64,000 bases of DNA from assembly GCF_000498535.1 (NCBI RefSeq), contig NZ_AVGG01000005.1, positions 124,001-188,000 of the forward strand, written 5' to 3'. The notes beneath the pieces were generated by a model. It did not search any database. It had not been told where the DNA came from and worked only from the letters and a program-made list of their open reading frames with translations. Of the stretch, positions 56,120 to 64,000 are shown in pieces (the first letter of the stretch is position 1; each line of letters begins with the position of its first letter). This DNA comes from Flavobacterium limnosediminis JC2902. Lineage in GTDB: Bacteria > Bacteroidota > Bacteroidia > Flavobacteriales > Flavobacteriaceae. The translations under genes and the position numbers were made by a program.

Positions 56120-59100
56120 TTAGTATTGTCTGTTGATGTATACCCAACCTGTAACGGTAGAGCTATCTCCTTTTACGATGTTATAGAAATAAGTTCCGTC
56201 CGGTAGTTTATCGCCGTTATCCGACAATCCGCCCCATTCTTTCTCATATCCTTCACCGTGAGTATACACTTTCATTCCGTAACGGTTAAAGATGATTAAC
56301 TCTTTCACATCTACTCCGGTAAGGTCGAATGTATCATTCAAACCGTCTCCGTTTGGAGAAATACCTCTTGGGATTACGCAGGAAGCATTTACCTTCATAG
56401 CTATTCCTTCTGACGTTCCTTCAAGATTACATCCGTTAACCATCGATCCTATTGAATACGTGATAACATAATCTCCTCCGGCACTTGCACTGATATCAAT
56501 AGCACCAGTAGCCTGGTCTATACTCAATCCGGCAGGAACAGCAGTGAAAGTACCACCCGTTGTAAATCCTTCAGCGGTAGTTATAACAGGGTTTTCTCCA
56601 GTTGTACAATATAAAACATCATCATATGTAAAATTAACAACAGAAGGAACCAGGTCATTAACAATCACGTTAACCGCAATTCTTGAACCGGTACAACCGT
56701 TAGCATCCGCTAAAGCCACATAGTAAGTGGTTGTACCCAAAGTTGCAGTAGACGGGGTTGGAGCATTCGCAGCGCCCGTACCACCAACAGCGTCGGTAAA
56801 CCACTGTAACGTATAACCTGCAGGCGCAGTAGCCGTTAATGGAACAGCAGCCTGACCGATACAATATTCAACCGGTGTAATTACTGTAGCCACTTCAGTG
56901 AAACCATTGTAAGTTACCGTAAATGGTTTTTCACAATAACGCGTTTTCCAGAAATAAGTGTAAACACCCGGTGTATTGAATCCGGTGATAGTAGCGTTAT
57001 TGCTGTCAGGGTTAGTAATAATCGTAGCAACCGGATTGGTATCCGAAGCTACCCACTGTCCTGTTCCTTCACTTACAACAGTAACCGTTGAGTTACATGA
57101 CGCCGTAGCATCTTCAGTAACAATTTCTGTATTGGCTTTAAAACTAGCCGCATCCAACAAGTGTCCGCCAGCATAATTTTTAACCCTGAAAATAAATCTC
57201 GTTGTGGTTTGTCCTGCAGGCACAACATAATCACCTGTTCTTAAACTCCAAATCAATGAATTTGTAAAATGCTCAGTTACCATCGTAAACGGACCAGTTG
57301 GCGGCCCTGCCCACAATTCTACAGTTGTTCCAGATCCGGTAGATCTAGTTGCCGAAGCAAAACTATACTTCACTTTTTGGATCTCAGCCGGCGTTTCAAT
57401 CTCTGTATATGTTCCTTTGATATTGGGATCGTTTGGATTCCATGTACTTGGAGAATCGCTCGTTAACTGAATACACTGGGACCCGTGATAAGGAACTACC
57501 GAAGGAGAATTTGATGCTTCATGGAAGAATATTGTACCAAAATCAGTATTCGTTCTCCATCCAGGAACCACCTCCGATTCTACAATCGTGGCAACACCTG
57601 TTATATACTGCATTGGTAATTTTTCAAAACTGTAATTGAAATTACTAACATCACAGGTATTTTCAGGAGTGCTTACACAAATATCAAACATCTTAGGGGA
57701 ACTAGTCTCATTAAGCTTAACTCTTATTTTATAAGTAGTACCCACAGTCAGTTCAGATGAATATATTGCAGTTAACGAGTTGTTTTCGCTACAAGCTTTC
57801 TCTACAAGTGCGCCACCCGTTTGTACTTCATATAAAGATAACATAATCTTAGGCCAAACTCCCTGAGTTGCGTTCGTCCACCAGTTACCCGGAGTCCAAT
57901 TGCTTAATTCCACTGTGTGAATTTTCGAAGTTGCCACGAATTCATACCAGATGTCTCCTCCGTTTACACCTCCGCAAGATGTCGGCACATTGGAAGCGTT
58001 TGCTCCGGTAAAGGTAGCTTTAGTACCTTTAGAGTTACAAGTTCCGTTTGCATTCACAGGAAGTACGATTGCAGTCTGAGGTTCATCATTTTTAATGAAT
58101 ACATAAGGACCTGTCCAATAACTTTTATCTGTTGAACCACAAACAGCTCTTACAAAGAATTCGTTAGTTCCTGCAGTAGGATTAAGGAAATCTGAAGCTG
58201 TCGGAGTATAACTTGGCGTACCATTTACAGTAACACCTGTTTGAGGAATAGCTCCCAAACCTAATGGCTGTACAAAAACCTCCCATTGCGTTTCTGAACC
58301 ACCCGGAGTCCATGAAAGTACTCCTAAATTGTTAACTGCAACGTTGGTAGGCTGCGGACAAGTAACTGTTGTACAGTTGGAAACTGTCGTATAAACATTT
58401 GTATTGATTGTTCCTAAACCTAGCGGACTAGTATAAATAACAGTTCCAGACTGATCGCTTACGGTAAACTGTGCTTGCGAGTATTGAAGTCCGCTACCCT
58501 GACCTCTCCAATACAAGTTCCATTCAATTCCTCTACACAAGTATACGTCATACGATAGAGAAGTAGGCTGGTTAGGTGCCACTATCGGGAAAGTAAGTGT
58601 TTGTTGAACCACCCCATTTTGGACAACATCCAAACCTGCTTGCACCTGACCTGTACTACCGTTTGTTACTGTAACAGTGTATTGACATACATTTGACAAA
58701 TCACACTTAGTAAGGAATTCGATTGGTCCAACCCACGCACTTTGTGAACTACTGCTACAAATTGCCCTCACATAATATTGATAACGTGTTGAAGGTGTAA
58801 GCCCTGTTAATGTATACGGATGCGCATTAGCTGTACGTAAATATTGCGGTTGCGTATTTCCAACCGGAGCAGGCGTTCCGTATGGCTGAAGGGAAATTTC
58901 CCAAGAAGTCTCAGAACCTGCTGTCTGCCAATTGATTTCCGCTGTCGTGTCGGTAAGACTGTTAACATTTGTAACCACGTTGTATACAGACGGACATGCC
59001 GGAATACTTTCAACACTTACATTATCAATTACTACAAACGATCCTCTATAACCTTCAGGACCTGGTGTCCCCGGCGGTACTTGAAATGCTATATTAATAT

Positions 59101-62100
59101 TGGTAGGAGCTGTAATACTGGTAAGATTGATTACCATTTCCCTTACATCCACATTATTTATGGTTCCGGTAACGTCCGTATCATAAAGAGTGGTCGTAAA
59201 CTGAGAGATATCCGCTCCGTTTGTTGAAAGTTTAACTTTTAAATCATTTCCGATTACAGGCTCATAATGACTTTTGTAATAAAAACGTAATCTTTGATTT
59301 GGTTGCGCTGCTATTGTAGGAGAAATCAACCAATCATTACTGTTACCGTTTGTATAACAATTCAAATCTGCCGTTTGTTCTCCAAAAATAGGGAGCACCG
59401 GGAAATTCATATCCCATTGATTTCCATCTAAATTAGAGTTTACAATTGTCCAACAAGATTCTGATGCTGAATTTGTTTCAAACGTTTCAAGGAATGGTGT
59501 CGTTAACACATCACAGGCCGTTTCGAAGCTGAATGGTCCGATCCAGGCACTGAAATCAGCACCACAAACGGCTCTTACATAATATTCATATACAGTATCC
59601 TGAGTTAGCCCCGTCGCATTATAGGTAGGGTTCGTGTTCACAACTGTTCCTGAACCTGTTGGTACACCTGAACCTGGAGCCTGAATGGCAACCTGCCATT
59701 GTGTTTCATTATATCCCGGTACCCAGCTTAAAGTAGCTGTCGTTTGTAAAATATTTGAAGCCGTTAATACAGAAGGAGCCGGACAAGCCGGAGCGTCATC
59801 TATACTGAAATCATCAATAAAAAGCACTCCGGTATTAGAAGGCTGATTTATAGTTGACGGAACGTGGAATGCAAAGTAAGCAGGTCCTGTTCCGGTAAAA
59901 ATCACAAAATCCTCTTGGTAATCACCATTCGTGACCTCATGTGAAGGAATCAATACCGTAGGATTGCTCATATCCGGTGCAGTCGACATTAAAACCTCAA
60001 AAGTATGTCTTTGTTCAGGGTTAAAAATATCAGCACTCACTTTATACTTAAACTTCAACATTTTTGACCCCACTACGTTCACTTGAGCAGATATCAGGTA
60101 ATCGTCATAATTCACAAAAGGATTAAAAGGAAGATCTCTACCTTGGATTGTTGCCTGAGTAGCATCAATAGTCCATACGGAATTGTTATCTCCATTTCTG
60201 TTATCAACCTTCCAACAGAATTTTTTAGTGGTTACGTCAACATCATTTAAGCTTTCATAATATGGCACTGGCTGCGCATCACATAATGTATTGAATCTTA
60301 CAGGCCCAACCCAAACACTCTGTAGTGTTGCGCTACAATATGCTCTTACATAATATTCATAACGTGTTGAAGGCGTTAGTCCAGTCTTAGTGAACGGATT
60401 AGTACCAACCAATTCTCCGCTTCCTGTCGGAACACCTGAGTTTAATGGTTGAACAGCAACCTCCCATTGAGTGTTGTTGTATCCGTTTGTCCAGTAAAAC
60501 TGTGCCGACGTTTGTGTAATTGAACCCGCTGTTACGCCAGGGTAACTTGGTGGCGAACATGCCGGCAAATCTTCAATATAAACATCGTCAACATAGAAGT
60601 TTGTTGCTGTATTCACATAACCCGGAGGCAAGTACCAGGCAATATTAACGTCGCCTACAACGTCTGTCGGTACAACAACAATTTTTTCAATATAGTTGTT
60701 TCCTGTCTGATAGGTTGCAACCGGTAATATTTCTCTCGTAAAATTATTTGGCCCTATCCCGGTAGTTGATACTTTCATCATAAAGGAAGACTCCCCTAAA
60801 ACATACCCGGTACTATTGGTATATCCACCAAAACCTTTGAATTTAAAACGTATTTGTTTTTGGGTAACGCCATTGAAATTAATTCTCGGCGAAATCAACA
60901 TATCATTTGTCTGGTTGCCGGAATCCATTGTTCGTAGCCTAACTATTTGTCCCTGCACATTTGGGTTATCAGGAGCTCCAGCATAAACAAATGAAGTGCC
61001 GTCTCTATTCAAATCCAGAGCAGACCAACACTGAGGTTCAGCATTTGTAGAGTTTGTAAACTGGGTGGAATACGGTGGCGTAAATGTAGTACACTGTGTT
61101 CTGAAAGCAAACGGACTACTCCATGGTCCCGGTACGCCACTACAAACTGATCTTACGTATAAATTATAATTCGTATCAGGCGTAAGTCCTGTAGCCATAT
61201 TGCTGGCATTACTAGCTAAGTTGCTTGTTGTTGGTGTTAAAGCGTCCGAAGCAATAGGTGGTCCGGAAGCAGCAGGTTTTGCGATATATTCCCAATTGCT
61301 TACTAAGTTTTGAGGGTTAGCCCATCCGAATCTTGCGCTGTTATGGGTTAAGTCTTCATAAGACATTCCTGCAGGAACAGGGCAAGAAGGCTGCGATAAC
61401 GTAAACGTGAAACAAATACTGGCACCAGGCTGAGTCGCACTATATTGGAAAGGCGACGAAATTACAAAGTAGTAAGTCTGTCCTGCCTGCAAATATACAT
61501 TAGGAAGTTGTGCTGAAGTAACGCTTGAAGGAGAACCTGTAACAAGTGAGCCTAAGCAGTTTGCTGTTGTACCAATACCGGTACAACTGTCGAAAATAAA
61601 AACACTTGATAAGGCGTTATAACATCCTGTTGATGAATTAACGTTAACAGACAACCCAACATTTACCAACCCGCTGGTTGTAGGTGTATACGATAAAAAG
61701 GCGTGATCACCACTTAACCAGTTCATATTTGAAGATGTCGGCTGGCAACTTAAACCTTGTGAATTTAAAGGAGTATACGTTTGGGTATCATGAAACGTAT
61801 CCAGATTTGTGCTTAAAACATATGGTGTTGTTGATATGTTCGTTGGAATAACTACCGGAGTAGCACACTGCATACCCAATCTTGCAGTGGTTACAGGGAA
61901 AGGCCCTGCCCATATACTTGCTGTTGTAGGATCACAAAGGGCTTTAATATATACATCGTAATTGGTACCGTCAGTTAGACCTGTTGCATTATATGAAAAT
62001 CCATTCTGAACAAGAGTTCCTGTTGGTGCAATACCGGCTCCCTGAGGAACAATCTGAATTTCAAAATCATCGGCTGTAGGATGAGACCATCCAATCAGAC

Positions 62101-62788
62101 CGCCATTTGCTGACATTGTTGAAGTGACTCCTGTTACCGGTCCACAGCTTGAAATTACTCTCGCATTATCAACAAACCAGGTGTCTCCAACTGAGTTAGG
62201 GTTTGCCGCATCCTGTTGCGTAATAGCAACAAAAGCAATATATACAGGTATTCCCGCCGGAATGGAAGGAACAGTAACTATCTTTTCTTGGTATGTGGTG
62301 GCAGGCGAATTCAATTGCGCCTCCGTCCAGGATTGTAAAACAACAGTAAAACTGCTAATATCCGGCTGTGAAGCCGTTGAAAGTCTTAACTGATAAATGG
62401 TCCCTCTATTTATGGAACTACCCTGTTTTGTAAAAAATCTGATTTCAGTATTGGCAGGAGTCGTAAATTGAGGAGTTATCAAATAGTATTCTGCGGTAGT
62501 ACCTACCGTATTATTAAGCGATGGATTTACCATTGCACCGGGAGTGCTCAGATAACCTCCTGTTGGTGTTGTCGGGACCCAGTTATTGCTAACCGTCTGA
62601 TTGCTGGTTATTCCCCAAGTGGAAGGTATTCCATTAGTAAATTCTTCTAATGGTAATTGCGCAAAAGCAGAATTTGAAAATAATCCAAACGTAAATATCA
62701 TTAGGAGGCTAATCTCAAATCGTTTTCCCGTTTTCAGGAAAAACTTTGAAATGAGCGCCCATTTTGATATGGCTGATTCTTTTTGCAT
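56120..62788 (-). CDS. Giant multidomain adhesin with fibronectin type III domains and T9SS type B sorting domain
   Basis: 2222 residues. A long signal region (about 1-43, ending NSAFAQ) is followed by alternating cleaved-adhesin/MAM-like domains (segments such as DLLISPRINFNG and DWLISPTIAAQP) and FnIII domains (pattern ATLSWVPGYNETQWQVAIQ to YEYYVRAVCG, at least six). Late in the protein are an Ig/PKD-like unit (GYTLQWFTDAVGGTG) and a type B sorting domain (PRGISPNGDGLNDTFDLTGV to GWVYINRQY). It resembles SprB-like gliding or attachment proteins. PorP/SprF and OmpA genes follow. Confidence 0.9.
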   Translation of the reverse strand: MQKESAISKWALISKFFLKTGKRFEISLLMIFTFGLFSNSAFAQLPLEEFTNGIPSTWGITSNQTVSNNWVPTTPTGGYLSTPGAMVNPSLNNTVGTTAEYYLITPQFTTPANTEIRFFTKQGSSINRGTIYQLRLSTASQPDISSFTVVLQSWTEAQLNSPATTYQEKIVTVPSIPAGIPVYIAFVAITQQDAANPNSVGDTWFVDNARVISSCGPVTGVTSTMSANGGLIGWSHPTADDFEIQIVPQGAGIAPTGTLVQNGFSYNATGLTDGTNYDVYIKALCDPTTASIWAGPFPVTTARLGMQCATPVVIPTNISTTPYVLSTNLDTFHDTQTYTPLNSQGLSCQPTSSNMNWLSGDHAFLSYTPTTSGLVNVGLSVNVNSSTGCYNALSSVFIFDSCTGIGTTANCLGSLVTGSPSSVTSAQLPNVYLQAGQTYYFVISSPFQYSATQPGASICFTFTLSQPSCPVPAGMSYEDLTHNSARFGWANPQNLVSNWEYIAKPAASGPPIASDALTPTTSNLASNASNMATGLTPDTNYNLYVRSVCSGVPGPWSSPFAFRTQCTTFTPPYSTQFTNSTNAEPQCWSALDLNRDGTSFVYAGAPDNPNVQGQIVRLRTMDSGNQTNDMLISPRINFNGVTQKQIRFKFKGFGGYTNSTGYVLGESSFMMKVSTTGIGPNNFTREILPVATYQTGNNYIEKIVVVPTDVVGDVNIAWYLPPGYVNTATNFYVDDVYIEDLPACSPPSYPGVTAGSITQTSAQFYWTNGYNNTQWEVAVQPLNSGVPTGSGELVGTNPFTKTGLTPSTRYEYYVRAYCSATLQSVWVGPVRFNTLCDAQPVPYYESLNDVDVTTKKFCWKVDNRNGDNNSVWTIDATQATIQGRDLPFNPFVNYDDYLISAQVNVVGSKMLKFKYKVSADIFNPEQRHTFEVLMSTAPDMSNPTVLIPSHEVTNGDYQEDFVIFTGTGPAYFAFHVPSTINQPSNTGVLFIDDFSIDDAPACPAPSVLTASNILQTTATLSWVPGYNETQWQVAIQAPGSGVPTGSGTVVNTNPTYNATGLTQDTVYEYYVRAVCGADFSAWIGPFSFETACDVLTTPFLETFETNSASESCWTIVNSNLDGNQWDMNFPVLPIFGEQTADLNCYTNGNSNDWLISPTIAAQPNQRLRFYYKSHYEPVIGNDLKVKLSTNGADISQFTTTLYDTDVTGTINNVDVREMVINLTSITAPTNINIAFQVPPGTPGPEGYRGSFVVIDNVSVESIPACPSVYNVVTNVNSLTDTTAEINWQTAGSETSWEISLQPYGTPAPVGNTQPQYLRTANAHPYTLTGLTPSTRYQYYVRAICSSSSQSAWVGPIEFLTKCDLSNVCQYTVTVTNGSTGQVQAGLDVVQNGVVQQTLTFPIVAPNQPTSLSYDVYLCRGIEWNLYWRGQGSGLQYSQAQFTVSDQSGTVIYTSPLGLGTINTNVYTTVSNCTTVTCPQPTNVAVNNLGVLSWTPGGSETQWEVFVQPLGLGAIPQTGVTVNGTPSYTPTASDFLNPTAGTNEFFVRAVCGSTDKSYWTGPYVFIKNDEPQTAIVLPVNANGTCNSKGTKATFTGANASNVPTSCGGVNGGDIWYEFVATSKIHTVELSNWTPGNWWTNATQGVWPKIMLSLYEVQTGGALVEKACSENNSLTAIYSSELTVGTTYKIRVKLNETSSPKMFDICVSTPENTCDVSNFNYSFEKLPMQYITGVATIVESEVVPGWRTNTDFGTIFFHEASNSPSVVPYHGSQCIQLTSDSPSTWNPNDPNIKGTYTEIETPAEIQKVKYSFASATRSTGSGTTVELWAGPPTGPFTMVTEHFTNSLIWSLRTGDYVVPAGQTTTRFIFRVKNYAGGHLLDAASFKANTEIVTEDATASCNSTVTVVSEGTGQWVASDTNPVATIITNPDSNNATITGFNTPGVYTYFWKTRYCEKPFTVTYNGFTEVATVITPVEYCIGQAAVPLTATAPAGYTLQWFTDAVGGTGAANAPTPSTATLGTTTYYVALADANGCTGSRIAVNVIVNDLVPSVVNFTYDDVLYCTTGENPVITTAEGFTTGGTFTAVPAGLSIDQATGAIDISASAGGDYVITYSIGSMVNGCNLEGTSEGIAMKVNASCVIPRGISPNGDGLNDTFDLTGVDVKELIIFNRYGMKVYTHGEGYEKEWGGLSDNGDKLPDGTYFYNIVKGDSSTVTGWVYINRQY

Positions 62789-62843
62789 GGTAGTAATTTT
62801 TTATGGTTAAGTTCTTTTCATTTTTATTCATAAAAATGAAAAA

Positions 62844-62874
62844 AAGTAAGACAATCAAAATGATTGCCTTACTT
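62844..62874 (-). terminator. Hairpin after the type A-sorted protein gene
   Basis: 14-nt arms (62844-62857 with 62861-62874) with one mismatch, 13 nt past the stop; TTTTTTTCATTTTTA follows on the - strand. Confidence 0.78.
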
Positions 62875-62887
62875 TGGCTTTTAAGTA

Positions 62888-64000
62888 TTAATTCTTTATT
62901 ACTTTAAAGAACTGCACTTTGTTTTCTGAATACACTTTAACTAAATAAGTAGACGATGTTAACGCTCCTAAATTCAGTTGAACCGTATCAGTATTGTTAT
63001 CTAAAACCCTTAGTTGCTGACCTAATAAATTGTATAGTTCAACTTTGGTTATTGTCTCTCTGGCAGTGATTGTCAATTGATCTTTCGTCGGATTCGGGAA
63101 ATATTTCAAATCTGCGATTTCAAAAGTATCAGTACCTAAACAAGGACCTGAAGCTAAAATTGCCAATTTCGGACCTTCACAACCGCTTACCGTTTGTGAT
63201 ACATAGTAAGTGGTATTTAAAACTGCAGGTGTTGAAGTTGGGATAACCACATTTGAAGCGTTATACCAAATCAAACCAGTACCAGCAACTACGAAATCAG
63301 CAATCGTTCCTGTTCCACAAGAATCCTGCGTAGCCGCACCGGTTGGAGCCGGAGTATTTACAACTGTAGCTGTAACCGGTACTCTTGGAGTGGCCTCACA
63401 ATATTCATCAAAAGTTAAATTATGGAAACAGTTTGTCGTGTTAATTGCAGTACTGATCGCACTTGTAAGATCAGTAACGTTACCTGTCAATTTAAGTGCC
63501 GAACCTGTCGGGTAAGTAATTGCAGCTGTACTGTTACCTAATGTATTGGTAGTTGCTGCTAAACCGTAAGTAGCCATTAATCGGTAACCTGTACCAACCG
63601 GGATGCTATAGTTAAGTGGCACAACCTGTGATACTGTACCTACAGCTCCTGTTACTAAAGTCGGAGTGAAACTTACCGGAGCTGTTCCCGGAACAATATT
63701 ACCAGCATTATCAAACAAAGTAATTGTTATTGGAGTAAGTGCTGATGTGTTTTTAGGATAAACCGTAACCGTGTTCAGTTTCAATTTATTTGTAACATCA
63801 AAAGCAATACCTCTGAATATAGCTGACGAAGTACCAGTACCCTCATATGCACCAGTATTCACAGAACCTGTAGACTGAGAAGCAGAAGCCACATAATAGG
63901 TAGTTGTTGTAGCTACGTTAGGACTGTAAGCAGTACCCGTTGCCACTAAATTTCCACCTGTAGCCGCATCATACCAGTTAAGGATAGAACTTCCTGAAGC
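62888..64000 (-). CDS. Secreted protein with T9SS type A sorting domain, 5' truncated by the window
   Basis: The frame continues open to base 64000 (residues ILNWYDAATGGNLVATGTAY at its start), so the gene begins beyond the window and the GTG at 63946 is internal. The visible 370 residues contain PKD/Ig-like segments (IWYNASNVVIPTSTPAVLNT) and a C-terminal sorting domain (LKYFPNPTKDQLTITARETI, VELYNLLGQQLRVL, STYLVKVYSEN). It precedes the giant adhesin gene on the same strand and probably belongs to the same surface locus. Confidence 0.88.
   Translation of the reverse strand, partial: ASGSSILNWYDAATGGNLVATGTAYSPNVATTTTYYVASASQSTGSVNTGAYEGTGTSSAIFRGIAFDVTNKLKLNTVTVYPKNTSALTPITITLFDNAGNIVPGTAPVSFTPTLVTGAVGTVSQVVPLNYSIPVGTGYRLMATYGLAATTNTLGNSTAAITYPTGSALKLTGNVTDLTSAISTAINTTNCFHNLTFDEYCEATPRVPVTATVVNTPAPTGAATQDSCGTGTIADFVVAGTGLIWYNASNVVIPTSTPAVLNTTYYVSQTVSGCEGPKLAILASGPCLGTDTFEIADLKYFPNPTKDQLTITARETITKVELYNLLGQQLRVLDNNTDTVQLNLGALTSSTYLVKVYSENKVQFFKVIKN

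Overview
This window comes from a Bacteroidota chromosome, almost certainly a Flavobacteriaceae and Flavobacterium-like. Supporting signs are type IX secretion (T9SS) sorting domains, a PorP/SprF-OmpA locus, monomeric isocitrate dehydrogenase, leucine dehydrogenase, a DUF6520/MauE pair, a PUR-family protein, AT-rich DNA and promoters of the Bacteroidota TTG...TAnnTTTG type. No rRNA, intact tRNA, CRISPR array, transposase or integrase was recognised.

Layout. 1-786 is the 3' part of an S9 (prolyl oligopeptidase) peptidase gene. 976-7614 is an AT-rich defence island on the + strand: a restriction-methyltransferase-like 3' fragment, a 99-aa protein, a Gabija-like pair (OLD ATPase-TOPRIM nuclease plus UvrD-like helicase), a 148-aa helical protein, a 272-aa protein with a PD-(D/E)XK-like layout, and a decayed gene. 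A diverged second copy of the S9 gene's 3' end follows at 7618-7677, so the island is flanked by direct repeats of its host gene. 7723-13572 holds DUF6520 and MauE-like genes, then a DUF7793-like/AraC pair divergent from an 802-aa PLP synthase-acyltransferase fusion. A third S9 scrap follows at 13577.

13669-18600 is gene-poor and rich in inverted repeats. It contains a small module (15188-17621) of short conserved flavobacterial proteins of unknown role, which looks like a degraded mobile element. 18624-47469 is ordinary chromosome: MidA-like methyltransferase, PepT, YajC/DUF1573/NusB, leucine dehydrogenase, an ABC exporter, a P-type ATPase, a cyclophilin-FKBP fusion, TrmD, L19 and Idh. It also has a candidate structured RNA (34674-34812) and an 8-bp tandem repeat in the trmD leader.

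47500-48010 is an intergenic repeat field with a 43-nt dimeric repeat. 48036-64000, all on the - strand, is a T9SS surface locus: a type A-sorted protein running off the right edge, a 2222-aa type B adhesin, PorP/SprF, an OmpA/PD40/TPR protein and a 1686-aa type B Ig-repeat protein. Hairpins separate most of these genes. The adhesins are probably exported by T9SS, with PorP/SprF and OmpA proteins helping to anchor or present them.

The best candidate for a new system is the defence operon: the Gabija-like core carries two or three extra tightly coupled genes that the standard two-gene system lacks.
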